Positions 8,005-17,524 of a DNA stretch of 64,000 nucleotides are shown one piece after another (within the stretch, counting starts at the first letter, position 1; each line of letters begins with the position of its first letter). Position numbers and translations under genes: made by a program. The notes beneath the pieces are model-generated. The model was not told the origin of the DNA, ran no database searches, and was given only the letters and a program-made list of their open reading frames with translations. Source of the stretch: Saccharospirillum sp. (lineage in GTDB: Bacteria; Pseudomonadota; Gammaproteobacteria; Pseudomonadales; Natronospirillaceae); contig JAGYIL010000002.1 of the NCBI GenBank assembly GCA_018402545.1, positions 496,001 through 560,000 on the forward strand, given 5' to 3'.

Positions 8005-10170
8005 TCAGATCGCTTCGAGTTTGGCGTACTGCATCATCAGCCAGCGTTCGCTTCCGTCGTCGAAGGAGACTTGTACCCGGGCATGGGCGCCGCCGCCTTC
8101 GGCGTTAATTAATGTGCCCTCGCCGAACATGGGGTGCAGCACGCGCTGGCCCAGGCTGAAGCCGGCATCGTCCATGGCCATATCCTGTTGCAGGCCGAAA
8201 TTAACCGGCCGGCTGACGGTTGAACGCAAGCGCACTTCGGTGAGTAATTCCTGCGGAATTTCGCGTACAAATCGTGACAGAGAATTGAAGGTTTCCGAGC
8301 CGTAGAGTCGGCGGCTTTCAGCGTAGGTGAGGGTGAGAATCTGACGCGCGCGGGTGATGCCTACGTAGGCCAGTCGTCGTTCTTCCTGCAGGCCGGAGGC
8401 GTCGTCCATCGACATCTTGTGCGGGAACAGCCCTTCTTCCAGGCCGACCAGAAATACATGATCGAATTCCAGGCCTTTGGCACTGTGCAGTGTCATTAGG
8501 TTCACGCTGTCTTCGAACTCATCGGCCTGGCTGTCGCCGGCATCGAGTGAGGCTTCGCCGAGAAATTGCGCGAGCAGTGCAATTGGGGTGTCGGCTTCGT
8601 CGTTGCCGGCAAAACTCTGGGCGGCGGAGACCAGTTCCTGCAGGTTTTCTACCCGGGCCCGGCCCTTTTCACCCTTTTCTTTTTCGTGGTGTTCAATTAA
8701 CCCCGAAGCAGCGGTCACGTCCTTGACCATGTCGCCGAGCTCTTCTTTGTCGGTGACAATTTTTTCAAGATCGGCAATCAGCAGCATAAAGTCTTCGAGT
8801 GCATTGGCGGCGCGCTTGGGCAGTACTGAATTTTCCAGTGCCGAGAGGCAGGCTTCCCACAATGAAAAGCCCTGGTCGCGCGCCAGGACTCGCAGGGTTT
8901 CGATGGTTTTGTTGCCAATGCCGCGCGTCGGTACGTTGATGATGCGTTCAATTGCGGCGTCGTCTTGCCGGTTCAGTACCAACCGCAAATAGGCCACTGC
9001 GTTTTTAACTTCCAGCCGTTCATAGAAACGCTGGCCGCCGTATATGCGGTAGGGAATCTGGCTGTGAATCAGTGCTTCTTCCAATACCCGGCTCTGGGCG
9101 TTGGAGCGGTAGAGCATGGCGATGGTGTTGGCGTTGGTGCCGTTTTCCATCAGCCGGTTGATTTCGTCGGCAACGTAACGGGCTTCGTCCTGTTCGTTGA
9201 AGGCAGCATACAGGCGAATCGGGTCGCCACGGTCGCCTTCGGTCCAGAGGCTTTTGCCGAGCCTTGCCGGGTTGTTGGCGATGACGGCGTTGGCGGCATC
9301 GAGAATGGTGGCGGTTGAACGGTAGTTTTGTTCCAGCCGTACCATGTGGGTGCCGGGGAAATCCTGATTGAAGGTCTGAATGGTTTCGACCTTGGCACCG
9401 CGCCAGCCGTAAATGGACTGATCGTCATCACCGACGATGGTGAGGCTGAGTTTGTCGCCAGCCAGTACCCGCAGCCAGGCGTACTGAATGGTGTTGATGT
9501 CCTGAAACTCATCGACCAGCAGGTGGGTAAACCGCTGCTGGTAGTTGGCCAGCAAGTCCGGGTTGTTGAGCCAGAGTTCGTGCGCGCGCAACAGCAGCTC
9601 GCCAAAGTCGACCAGGCCACTGCGCTGGCAGATTTCTTCGTAACGCAGGTAGATGTTTTTCAGTGTTTCCTGGAACCAGTCGCCATGGGTTTGTACGAAC
9701 TCGGCGCGGATGCCTTCGTCTTTCTGGCCGTTGATGAACCACTGTACCTGCTTGGGTTGCACCCGCTCGTCAGTGATGCCCAGATCGACCATCAGGCGTT
9801 TGACCAGCCGCAGCTGATCGTCGCTGTCCATGACCTGAAAGTTATCGGGCAGGTGGGCCAGCTTGTTGTGGTGTTTCAGCAGGCGGTGCGCCAGGCCGTG
9901 AAAGGTGCCGATCCACAGGCTGTTCGAGGGGGTTTCCAGCAACTCTTCAACCCGGCCGCGCATTTCCCGGGCGGCCTTGTTGGTAAAGGTGACGGCCAGC
10001 ACGCTGTAGGGCGAGGCCAGACCGGCGGCAATCAGCCAGCCAATACGGTGCGTCAGTACCCGGGTCTTGCCGCTGCCGGCACCCGCCAGCACCAGCAGAT
10101 GCTGGGCATCGCTCTCCACAGCCTGGCGTTGTTCGGGGTTAAGTTGGTCTAGCAGGGTATTCAGGCTCAT
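8005..10170 (-). CDS. uvrD: DNA helicase II, UvrD
   Basis: 721 residues from the ATG at 10170 (LNTLLDQLNPEQRQAV). It is an SF1A 3'-5' helicase acting in nucleotide excision and mismatch repair. Motifs in order: Q motif, Walker A AGAGSGKT, AVTFTNKAAREMR (Ia), VDEFQDIN (II), GDDDQSIYGWRGA (III), QNYRST (IV), TLHSAKGLEFDHVFLVGLEEG (V) and YVGITRARQ (VI). The C-terminus has the Tudor-like segment found in UvrD/PcrA. A GTG at 10182 would add four residues, but it overlaps the LexA box, so I prefer the ATG. Confidence 0.96.
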   Translation of the reverse strand: MSLNTLLDQLNPEQRQAVESDAQHLLVLAGAGSGKTRVLTHRIGWLIAAGLASPYSVLAVTFTNKAAREMRGRVEELLETPSNSLWIGTFHGLAHRLLKHHNKLAHLPDNFQVMDSDDQLRLVKRLMVDLGITDERVQPKQVQWFINGQKDEGIRAEFVQTHGDWFQETLKNIYLRYEEICQRSGLVDFGELLLRAHELWLNNPDLLANYQQRFTHLLVDEFQDINTIQYAWLRVLAGDKLSLTIVGDDDQSIYGWRGAKVETIQTFNQDFPGTHMVRLEQNYRSTATILDAANAVIANNPARLGKSLWTEGDRGDPIRLYAAFNEQDEARYVADEINRLMENGTNANTIAMLYRSNAQSRVLEEALIHSQIPYRIYGGQRFYERLEVKNAVAYLRLVLNRQDDAAIERIINVPTRGIGNKTIETLRVLARDQGFSLWEACLSALENSVLPKRAANALEDFMLLIADLEKIVTDKEELGDMVKDVTAASGLIEHHEKEKGEKGRARVENLQELVSAAQSFAGNDEADTPIALLAQFLGEASLDAGDSQADEFEDSVNLMTLHSAKGLEFDHVFLVGLEEGLFPHKMSMDDASGLQEERRLAYVGITRARQILTLTYAESRRLYGSETFNSLSRFVREIPQELLTEVRLRSTVSRPVNFGLQQDMAMDDAGFSLGQRVLHPMFGEGTLINAEGGGAHARVQVSFDDGSERWLMMQYAKLEAI

Positions 10171-10181
10171 CGGCAAGGTCA

Positions 10182-10197
10182 CTGTACAAAAAAACAG
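10182..10197 (-). promoter_or_regulatory. LexA (SOS) box upstream of uvrD
   Basis: The 16-bp sequence has perfect CTGT and ACAG half-sites separated by eight mostly A/T bases, the gammaproteobacterial LexA consensus. It lies 11 bp upstream of the uvrD ATG at 10170. In E. coli uvrD is a known SOS gene. The divergent gene starts at 10344, so control is most likely directed at uvrD and the glycosylase gene behind it. Confidence 0.88.
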
Positions 10198-10343
10198 GGG
10201 TAGTGTACCAGAAGGTATTGGCCTTTGTGGATGGGCATAGTCTCCTTACCCCTTTAGTCGAAGACCCTGCCGGTTTGTGCCGTTTCGCCCTGTGACTGGT
10301 GATGACTGGTCTATACTCTGCTGCAAATCAGTCAGGATTGATC

Positions 10344-13073
10344 ATGCAGTCGGCCAGCCACTCATTTCGTCAGGAACGTCAGCGTCAGGTGTTGCGCCAC
10401 AGCAATTTGTTGTGGGTGTCTTCACTGGCCATGGGGTTGGTGTGTGTTGCGGTGCACCCGGCGCGGCCCGATATGCTGTTGGTGGGCGGGCTTATTGCGG
10501 CAGTGGCGCTGGCGGGCCTGGCGTTGTCCCGGTATGGACTGGGCTGGCAGGCCCAGTACCCGGCTTTCAGGGCCATGCCGGCCGTGGTTGCTCTAACAGC
10601 GCTGCAGTCGTTGGTCTGGGGGTACGAGGCACATTACGGCGGGCTCTGCCTGACACTGTCCATTGCCTATGTCGGAATGGCGGCTATCGCGTTGTATGCC
10701 CAATGGCGTGCCTTTCTGGCCGCCTGGGCACCGGTAATGGTGTTGCCCATCTTTGTAGGGCCGCCGTTGCCGGCCGAAACTCTGATTGACGTGCATCTGC
10801 CACTGATGAGCATGGTGCTGCTGGGCGCCTGGCAGGGGCATTTGATGGCACGTCGTGCCACGCGGAGGGCGCTGGTGAACAGACGCCTGAATGCGTTGCT
10901 GGCGCGTAATCGCGATACCCTGGAAGCCACGGTTGAAGAGCGTACCCGGGCGTTGCACCAAAGTAATGAACGCCTGCAGGAAGAGGTTGCGTTGCGCAAG
11001 CAGGTTAACCAGTCGCTGATCAAGCACGAGGAGCAAATGAACCTGGCAATGACCGCCAGTGGCATAGGCTTCTGGGACTGGGACATCACCGGCCGCCGCG
11101 TTTACCACTCCGACCAGCACCGGTTTTTTGGCCAGAGTACGGAAACCGACGATGGCATCGACCTGATTGCCCGGGTTCACCCGGATGACCGCTGCCAGGT
11201 AAAGCGCGCCCTGTCGGCCCACCTGACCCGGCGCAGCGATTTTTACCACGCCCGCTATCGCCTGGTGACCGATGAAGGCGCCGAGCCGGTGTGGCTGGAA
11301 GACAGCGGCAAGGTAATTGAACGCACCGAGTCCGGTCAGGCCGTGCGCATGGTCGGCACCCGGCGCGACATCAGCACCGACATGCGCCAGCGCGAAGAAC
11401 TCAGCCTGTCGGCCTCGCTGTTCAACAACAGTTCAGATGGGGTTTTTGTACTGGGCCGCGACCATCGCTTCAAAACGGCCAACCGGATGTTCAGCCAGAT
11501 TGTAGGCATGCAGAAAAGCCAGTTGCTGGGGCGTGATCTGTTTTCAATTCTGCCCACCCATCAGTCGCAATGCATTGCCAAGGCGTTACTCAACAACGGG
11601 CGCTGGCACGGAGATCTGGTGATCAGAGTGGGCGGCTCGCGCCGAATTCAGGTGTTGCTGACACTTACGGCGGTGCGCGACAAAGACCGCACTACAAGCC
11701 ATTATCTGGGTATCTGTCAGGATTTGTCACAGCGCTACAATGGACTGATCCCCACCGATAAGGACGCCTACGATGCGCTGACCGGAGTCTACAACCGGCG
11801 CTTTTTTCAGGAGTTGCTGGCCGGCTTTCACCAGCACGATCCGCTGCTGCCAGACCACTACGCCATTGCCATTCTGAACCTCGATGATTTTACCGCGCTG
11901 AACCGTCACGTTGGCACCAACACCGGTGACCAGTTGTTGCGCGATGTCGCTGCCAGGCTGACCAACCAGAACGATCCGCTGCGCTGGGTGGCGCGGCTTG
12001 GAGGTGACCGGTTCGGCTTGTTCCTGGAATACGAAGGCGACCGTGCAATGCTCGAAGACTGCCTGAAAACTCTGTTGCAGGAAGTAGCGCGGCCAATGCT
12101 GGTCGACGATCAGGTAGTGTCGGTGACGGCCAGTATTGGGGTGTGCCGGGTTCAGTCAGACAACATCGATACCCTGCTGACACTGGCGCAACAGGCGATG
12201 ATTCAGGCCAGCGCCAATGGTGGCAATACCATCAATTACCATGCGGCTTACCCGCCCGGGTTGCCACAGCTGGGTGATGCCTGGGCCCGTGAATTCAGGC
12301 AGGCGCTCGACGGACAGTTGCTGCATCTCGATTTCTGGCCGCGTACCCGCCTGGCGAACGGCCGGCTGGAGGGGGTGGATGCACGCGTTAGCTGGCATCA
12401 CCCGGTATACGGCCGACTGGAGTCGGACGTGTTGCTATCCATGGCTCATACCGTCGGCCTTGGCCCGGCCTTGCAGCACTGGTATTTGCAACGCAGCTGC
12501 ACTGAGGCGGTGCGCTGGCAGCGCGAAGGTTGTGAAACGGTGCGTCTGTCGCTGCGTCTGGCAAGCAACCAGCTCGACGATGAAGGCTTTGTCAATCAGG
12601 TCAGCGCCGTGCTCGCTGAAACCGGTCTGGCCAGCGATGCGCTGGAACTGGTGCTCACGGAAAGCCAGTTGATGGCTGATGTGACCCATGTGCGCGGCGT
12701 TCTCGATCGCCTGGCAACGCTGGGGGTGAAGCTGGTGTTGGGTGATTTCGGCGCCGGCCAGTCGTCGCTGAGCCACCTGAAACACCTGCCCGTCAATGCA
12801 TTGAGCCTGGCACCGGGCCTGGTGCGGGAGGCCGTCGCCAAAGGCCAGCAGCCGGTGCTCAAGGCAGTGATTGAGATGGCGCACAGCCTGAACCTGGCGG
12901 TCATCGCCAGCCCGGTCGAGCAACCTGCGCAACTGCGGTTGTTGAAGAAACTGGAGTGCGACATCGCCCAGGGCGGGCTGGTTAGCCAGTCGATGAACGC
13001 CGACACCCTGCTGGCGCTGGTTAAGCAACGCCACCAGATGCACCTGGCGGCCTCGCCCATTCAGGTGCACTGA
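10344..13073 (+). CDS. Membrane PAS-GGDEF-EAL protein with degenerate catalytic motifs
   Basis: 909 residues from the ATG at 10344, preceded by CAGGA at a good distance; an upstream in-frame ATG at 10299 lacks this. About five or six membrane helices (residues 25-170) are followed by a coiled coil (residues 185-230), two PAS domains (about 235-350 and 360-470), GGDEF (about 485-640) and EAL (about 650-890). The signature GGDEF reads GGDRF at 553-557. The EAL triplet is DAR near 679, DDFG is GDFG, the KID lysine is lost and AEGVE is ASPVE. I infer loss of both cyclase and phosphodiesterase activity, leaving a sensory or binding role. Confidence 0.87.
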   Translation: MQSASHSFRQERQRQVLRHSNLLWVSSLAMGLVCVAVHPARPDMLLVGGLIAAVALAGLALSRYGLGWQAQYPAFRAMPAVVALTALQSLVWGYEAHYGGLCLTLSIAYVGMAAIALYAQWRAFLAAWAPVMVLPIFVGPPLPAETLIDVHLPLMSMVLLGAWQGHLMARRATRRALVNRRLNALLARNRDTLEATVEERTRALHQSNERLQEEVALRKQVNQSLIKHEEQMNLAMTASGIGFWDWDITGRRVYHSDQHRFFGQSTETDDGIDLIARVHPDDRCQVKRALSAHLTRRSDFYHARYRLVTDEGAEPVWLEDSGKVIERTESGQAVRMVGTRRDISTDMRQREELSLSASLFNNSSDGVFVLGRDHRFKTANRMFSQIVGMQKSQLLGRDLFSILPTHQSQCIAKALLNNGRWHGDLVIRVGGSRRIQVLLTLTAVRDKDRTTSHYLGICQDLSQRYNGLIPTDKDAYDALTGVYNRRFFQELLAGFHQHDPLLPDHYAIAILNLDDFTALNRHVGTNTGDQLLRDVAARLTNQNDPLRWVARLGGDRFGLFLEYEGDRAMLEDCLKTLLQEVARPMLVDDQVVSVTASIGVCRVQSDNIDTLLTLAQQAMIQASANGGNTINYHAAYPPGLPQLGDAWAREFRQALDGQLLHLDFWPRTRLANGRLEGVDARVSWHHPVYGRLESDVLLSMAHTVGLGPALQHWYLQRSCTEAVRWQREGCETVRLSLRLASNQLDDEGFVNQVSAVLAETGLASDALELVLTESQLMADVTHVRGVLDRLATLGVKLVLGDFGAGQSSLSHLKHLPVNALSLAPGLVREAVAKGQQPVLKAVIEMAHSLNLAVIASPVEQPAQLRLLKKLECDIAQGGLVSQSMNADTLLALVKQRHQMHLAASPIQVH

Positions 13074-13340
13074 GCCTTTCAGCCCATTGCGATCTTTTGG
13101 GCTTAAAATACCATACCAATATGGGCATACAAACTGCATGGGCAAGGCTCGGTAGCGGGTCGTCCCCTGTTCGATGAAGACATTGACTGGCGTCACTGAA
13201 TTGCCATACGAAGCGGATAATATGGCGCCCGGTTCGGTGTTATCAGGCCTTTCCCGAAATGGATGCTGCCCGAAACCACACCCTTGTTTCCATTACGATC
13301 AACAATAAGAAAACGGCAGTCGCCCTAAGGAGTTCAACTT

Positions 13341-13532
13341 ATGTCGGTCAATCTGTTCGATCTTGAACTGGCTAATATTGAAGACGATCAGCTGCATAAG
13401 CCCACGGAATCGAGCGAGAACAAGCGTTCCAATAATCATCGCCGGCTGGCCGCACGCCGCGCCATCGAAGACCATATGGAACAGCAACGGCTGCGCAAGG
13501 ACCTGGACGATCTGGATCTGGAGTTGTTCTGA
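13341..13532 (+). CDS. Small PA3496-like putative envelope integrity protein
   Basis: 63 residues behind a strong ribosome-binding site (TAAGGAG, 8 bases before the ATG). The charged C-terminal half, with RRLAARRAIEDHMEQQRLRK and DLDDLDLELF, resembles small proteins annotated as the PA3496 family, named for a Pseudomonas envelope-integrity phenotype. No signal peptide or membrane segment is visible, so direct envelope localisation is doubtful. A strong hairpin terminator follows at 13575-13615, which suggests a single-gene transcript. Confidence 0.65.
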   Translation: MSVNLFDLELANIEDDQLHKPTESSENKRSNNHRRLAARRAIEDHMEQQRLRKDLDDLDLELF

Positions 13533-13574
13533 ACGATCTGAGTTCACGCCGGCAATACCGGCCTGAAACAGCCA

Positions 13575-13615
13575 CTGGCAAAAGGCAGACCCGTCACCCG
13601 CCTGCTTTTTGCCAG
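13575..13615 (+). terminator. Rho-independent terminator after the small PA3496-like gene
   Basis: CTGGCAAAAGGCAG pairs with CTGCTTTTTGCCAG across an 11-13 base loop, giving a long hairpin with a U-rich 3' arm. A smaller GCCGG/CCGGC hairpin precedes it at about 13548-13562. Confidence 0.65.
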
Positions 13616-13736
13616 CGGTTATCCTCTCTGGTAGGGCTGACGAGCGCCCGTGCCACGGGCCTTGTAAACTAACACTTCCCAAAGCCGGGCTATTCAAAAC
13701 AGCCTGGCCTGATGTTACCCAATCCTACACCGCGTG

Positions 13737-14696
13737 TTACGAACCGTTACCCGGGCGCTCAGATTGCCCCAATTCTGCGCGAATGGAGCTCAGGGTGGGG
13801 GGCGCGATTGACACCTCGGTCAGTTGTTGGCGCAACGCCTGGTCGGCCGCCAGGTTGCTGTCCCGCATTTGCTCATCCAACTGGCTGGCCCAGAGCGTCA
13901 GCACCCGGTGCGCGGCGGTCTGCTGGTCGTCCGTTAGCCGGGCCAGACTGCGCTCGGGCAGCACCAGCATACCCCAGGTATACACCACAGGCTGGTCGGT
14001 TAAGTAGCCAACCCGGCTGTGCCAGTTGAGTGTCAGGGCGGCACTGGGCGGTGCGACCAGCGTATCGAGTGCCCCGGTTTCCAGGGCCGGCAGCACATCG
14101 GCAATGCCCAGTACCTGATAATCCACCCGGATCTGCTGGCTGAGCTCGCGAATGGCATCGGTATTGGGCAGCCAGAGCTTGCTGGCTCTCAGACCGGCCA
14201 GGTCCGCTACCGGTTGCTGCGACATGACGTAAGAGAAGCCACCGTCGAGCGGGCCGAAGCCATGCCAGCCACGCTCGGCCAGTCGCTCGCGCATGGTTGC
14301 GTCGAAGGTTTCCCGGGCCTGGTGCACTTCACCAAGGTTGTCGAACTGAAACGGCTGGCTGAGATCGCTGATCTCCACGTCCAGCGCTTCCAGTGTGCTG
14401 CTGCTGACCAGAGCACCCTGCAATTGCCCGATGCGCAATTTGCGCATTACCGTCGCATCATCACCCATCACCCCGCCGGGGTAGACCTTCAGCGTCAGGG
14501 CGCCGCTCGTTGCGCTTTCAAGCTCGGCAGAAAGATCGGTCAGGCTGCGCACCGGGGCGGAGCCTGGCGGGTAGAGCGTTGAGATCTTCAGGGTACCGGC
14601 TAATACCGGCCCGGCCATGAAACCGAGCGCCAGCACTCCCAGAGCCCGGCGCGCATAACGCGGCGCGCCTGTAGTGATCGATGTAATGACCGACAT
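13737..14696 (-). CDS. TRAP transporter substrate-binding protein, DctP family, orphan
   Basis: 319 residues with an N-terminal signal peptide (hydrophobic LGVLALGFMAGPVLA, cleavage near VLA-GT). The mature start LKISTLYPPGSAPVRSLTDL and the segment VYPGGVMGDDATVMRKLRIGQLQ are typical of DctP-type receptors for carboxylates and related anions. The arginine-bearing segment LRASKLWLPNTD corresponds to the ligand-contacting strand. No DctQ or DctM membrane subunit is adjacent, so it must work with distant partners or act as a sensor input. The C-terminal tail is slightly extended. Confidence 0.87.
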   Translation of the reverse strand: MSVITSITTGAPRYARRALGVLALGFMAGPVLAGTLKISTLYPPGSAPVRSLTDLSAELESATSGALTLKVYPGGVMGDDATVMRKLRIGQLQGALVSSSTLEALDVEISDLSQPFQFDNLGEVHQARETFDATMRERLAERGWHGFGPLDGGFSYVMSQQPVADLAGLRASKLWLPNTDAIRELSQQIRVDYQVLGIADVLPALETGALDTLVAPPSAALTLNWHSRVGYLTDQPVVYTWGMLVLPERSLARLTDDQQTAAHRVLTLWASQLDEQMRDSNLAADQALRQQLTEVSIAPPTLSSIRAELGQSERPGNGS

Positions 14697-14853
14697 ACTC
14701 TTCCCCTGCCTTGATAGCTAAAACTCGCAGCTTAAGGGCGCAATGTTACGAGCGGATGGCATCGCCGCCGGGCAGCCGCCGAAGACCGGGAAAAACCGCT
14801 GCAGCCATGGTAGATTGCAGGTGCACACGAGCCGCCCAGGCAGAGGATGGACT

Positions 14854-16719
14854 ATGAACAGCGATGATTTGCACGACGTGGTGGAATTCCTGGCCCGGAC
14901 CCTGCCGTTTTCGGCACTCTCAGCCGAGGAGCGCTCCGAAGTCGCCCGACGCCTCAGCATCGACTACGTACCCCGGCAACAGCAATCGGCCCTTACCCTT
15001 ACCGGCTACCTGTACCTGATTCGCACCGGCGCCTTCGAACTGCGCACTCAGCACGATGAGCTGATCGACCGGCTGGGCGAACACGAGATTTTCGGCGTCA
15101 ACACTCTGCTCGAAGGTAATACCGGCGGCATTCGGGTGTTCGCCATTGAAGATGCTCTGGTGTTCAAACTATCGAGTGACGATTTCACGGCCCTGTGTGA
15201 ACGCTACCAGCCAATGCGCCAGTTCTTTCAGCAGATCAGCGAGCAGCGCCACCGCCAGAACCGGATGCTGCTCGACCGCGATGTTCAGCCTCGCTTCGAG
15301 CAACCCCTGAACCAGTCGGTACGGCAGTTTGCGCACCTGGGGCCGGTGATTGGCCAGAGCGACATCAGCATTAAAGCCGCCGCCGGCATAATGCGCGAAC
15401 ACCGGGTCTCGTCGTTGTTGCTGATGAACGGCGACGCCCTGGCCGGCATCGTCACCGACCGGGATTTGCGTAATCGCGCCGTGGCCGAAGGCATGGACCT
15501 GACCCTGCCGGTGTCGAGCATCGCCACCGACGAACCCTCGACCATCGATGTCGACGCCCCTCTTTTTGATGCCCAGAAACTGATGACTCAGCAGCAGATC
15601 CATCACCTGCCGGTCATGGAAAAAGGCAAGCCGGTCGGCATGATCTCCGCCACCGACCTGGTGCGTGCCCAGCAGGTGTCGCCGCTTTACCTGATCAACG
15701 ATATTCAACGCCAGTCATCGCTCGACGCCCTGGCCGAATTGCGCCACCGCATTCCACGGCTGATTCACAACTGGGTGCAGGTAGACACCAGCCCCTACGA
15801 GATGGGCCACATACTGGCGGCCATCGGCGATGCCTTCGTGCAGCAATGCCTGCGACTGGCCAAGCTGGAAGTGGGCGAGGCACCGATGCGCTTTGCCTGG
15901 CTGGCGTTCGGTTCCCAAGCCCGCATGGACCAGACCTTCGCCTCCGATCAGGACAACGCCCTGATTCTGGCGCGTGAACCGACACCGGAAGAAGCCGACT
16001 ATTTTGCGGCGCTGTCTGACTGGGTGTGCGTTGCGCTCGACCGCTGCGGCTACGTGCTGTGCCCGGGCGACATCATGGCGCGCAACCCAAAATGGCGGCG
16101 CAGCGTCGCCGGCTGGCAAGCCGCCTTCGACGACTGGATCGACCAGCCCACCCCCGAGGCCCTGCTCAACAGCAGCATCTTCTTCGACGTACGCGTCATC
16201 GATGGCGATGCCAGCCTGCTTGACCCGATACAGGCGCACCTGGCCGAACGCACCCCCAAGGCCGACATCTTCCTCGCCATGCTTACCCAAACCGCCGTGC
16301 GCAGCCGTCCGCCGCTCGGATTTTTCCGCCAGTTCGTACTGAAAAGCAGCGGCGAACAGGAAGATGCACTGGACCTGAAACACCGCGGCGTTGCGCTGGT
16401 GAACGACCTGGCCCGAGTCTACGCCCTGGCCTCGGGCGTCACCGTGGCCAACACCCAGGAACGGCTGCTGGCGGTAAAGGCCGCCGGAACCATCGACAGC
16501 GAACTGGCCGAAAGCCTGATCGAAGCCTGGTCACTCATTGCGCATCTGCGCATTGAAGGGCAGAGCAACGCCCTGGCCAATGGCGAAGAACCCACCAGCT
16601 TTGTCGACCCGGATACCCTCAGTTCACTTACCCGGGCGCACCTGAAAGACGCCTTCGCCACCATAAAACGCGCCCAGTCGCTGGCCCTGCAACGCTTCGC
16701 GCGAGGTCAGCTTGGTTAA
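14854..16719 (+). CDS. CBS-domain and DUF294 nucleotidyltransferase-like signalling protein
   Basis: 621 residues from the ATG at 14854, which has AGAGGA upstream and begins at the cNMP-like domain. Order: cyclic-nucleotide-binding-like domain (about 15-120), two CBS repeats (about 165-290, with VSSLLLMNGDALAGIVTDRD and HHLPVMEKGKPVGMISATDL), a DUF294 nucleotidyltransferase-like core (LAFGSQARMDQTFASDQDN) and a C-terminal helical substrate-binding domain. Such proteins pair with acetate or solute symporters and with exonuclease-like genes; here the exonuclease follows with an 8-bp overlap and no symporter is present. Confidence 0.88.
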   Translation: MNSDDLHDVVEFLARTLPFSALSAEERSEVARRLSIDYVPRQQQSALTLTGYLYLIRTGAFELRTQHDELIDRLGEHEIFGVNTLLEGNTGGIRVFAIEDALVFKLSSDDFTALCERYQPMRQFFQQISEQRHRQNRMLLDRDVQPRFEQPLNQSVRQFAHLGPVIGQSDISIKAAAGIMREHRVSSLLLMNGDALAGIVTDRDLRNRAVAEGMDLTLPVSSIATDEPSTIDVDAPLFDAQKLMTQQQIHHLPVMEKGKPVGMISATDLVRAQQVSPLYLINDIQRQSSLDALAELRHRIPRLIHNWVQVDTSPYEMGHILAAIGDAFVQQCLRLAKLEVGEAPMRFAWLAFGSQARMDQTFASDQDNALILAREPTPEEADYFAALSDWVCVALDRCGYVLCPGDIMARNPKWRRSVAGWQAAFDDWIDQPTPEALLNSSIFFDVRVIDGDASLLDPIQAHLAERTPKADIFLAMLTQTAVRSRPPLGFFRQFVLKSSGEQEDALDLKHRGVALVNDLARVYALASGVTVANTQERLLAVKAAGTIDSELAESLIEAWSLIAHLRIEGQSNALANGEEPTSFVDPDTLSSLTRAHLKDAFATIKRAQSLALQRFARGQLG

Positions 16720-17335
16720 CTGGATCAAACACCTTTTCCGCTCGGGCGAAGCCTGGGAATCTCGCCGCTATTGGGTACTGGACCTGGAATTATCCGGCCT
16801 GGACCCGGTCGACAGTCACATCCTGAGCGCCGGCTGGGTGTGCATTGAGGATGGCGTCATTCAACTGGACCAGGCAGGCTATTGCCTATTCAAAAAAAGC
16901 GCCCTGATGGGCGACGACGTCAGCGACAGCGCCCACGTGCATCACATTACCGACCAGCAACGTGAACAGGGCGTAGACCTGCGACTCTGGCTGCAACAGC
17001 AACTGGCACAGCATCACCACGACATTTGGGTGATGCACCATTCGCCGCTCGACCTGCGTTTCTTGAAAATGCACAGCCAGCGACTCGGCGTGCACTGGCC
17101 AAAGCCGGAAACGCTCGACACCATGCTCTACGAAAAGCGCCGCGTCCCACCAGACCGGCTGGGCACCCATGCAACCCTGAACCTGAATGCCTGCCGCCAC
17201 CGTTACAGCTTGCCGCACTATCGCTCACACCATGCGTTCAGCGATGCACTGGCAACGGCGGAATTGTTTCTTGCACAGGTGAAATCACGTCGTGATACCA
17301 ATCTTACTGACCGGAAATTAAAGCGGTTGTTTTAA
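16712..17335 (+). CDS. DnaQ-like 3'-5' exonuclease (DEDDh type)
   Basis: 207 residues starting at a TTG that overlaps the preceding gene by 8 bp, so translation is probably coupled. Exo I is VLDLELSGLDP (the DxE pair), Exo II is MHHSPLDLRFLK, and Exo III is HHAFSDALATAELF, which supplies the H and D of DEDDh. It resembles the epsilon-subunit family but is encoded beside a CBS/DUF294 regulator rather than in a replication locus. The in vivo substrate is unknown. Repeat copy D follows the stop codon. Confidence 0.85.
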   Translation: MVNWIKHLFRSGEAWESRRYWVLDLELSGLDPVDSHILSAGWVCIEDGVIQLDQAGYCLFKKSALMGDDVSDSAHVHHITDQQREQGVDLRLWLQQQLAQHHHDIWVMHHSPLDLRFLKMHSQRLGVHWPKPETLDTMLYEKRRVPPDRLGTHATLNLNACRHRYSLPHYRSHHAFSDALATAELFLAQVKSRRDTNLTDRKLKRLF

Positions 17336-17366
17336 TGGTTTAAGCCTGAAATAAGCAACAAATTAA

Positions 17367-17479
17367 GTGCCAGGTGCCGGGTAGGCTTATCCGGGGTAGT
17401 CCGCAGCAGGGATGCTGCGGTCTAGGCCCCATGGAAGGGTTCACGCCGACCCCGGATAAGCCTACCCGGTGACTGGCAC
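17367..17479 (+). repeat. Dispersed multi-arm palindrome, copy D
   Basis: Arms at 17367-17397 and 17449-17479 share the inverted stem CCGGGTAGGCTTATCCGGGGT, with a few mismatches near the ends. The core is standard: CCGCAGCA..TGCTGCGG hairpin, GTCTAGGCCCCATGG and ACGCCGACC. It lies between two convergent genes. Confidence 0.92.
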
Positions 17480-17524
17480 GAGCGATGGGCAAAATAGTAA
17501 AACGGACCGCCGAATTAAGTGGTT

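Noticed and set aside
13081-13103. AGCCCA/TGGGCT hairpin after the GGDEF/EAL gene as a terminator
   Set aside because: The stem is only 6 bp with an 11-base loop and no U-run follows.
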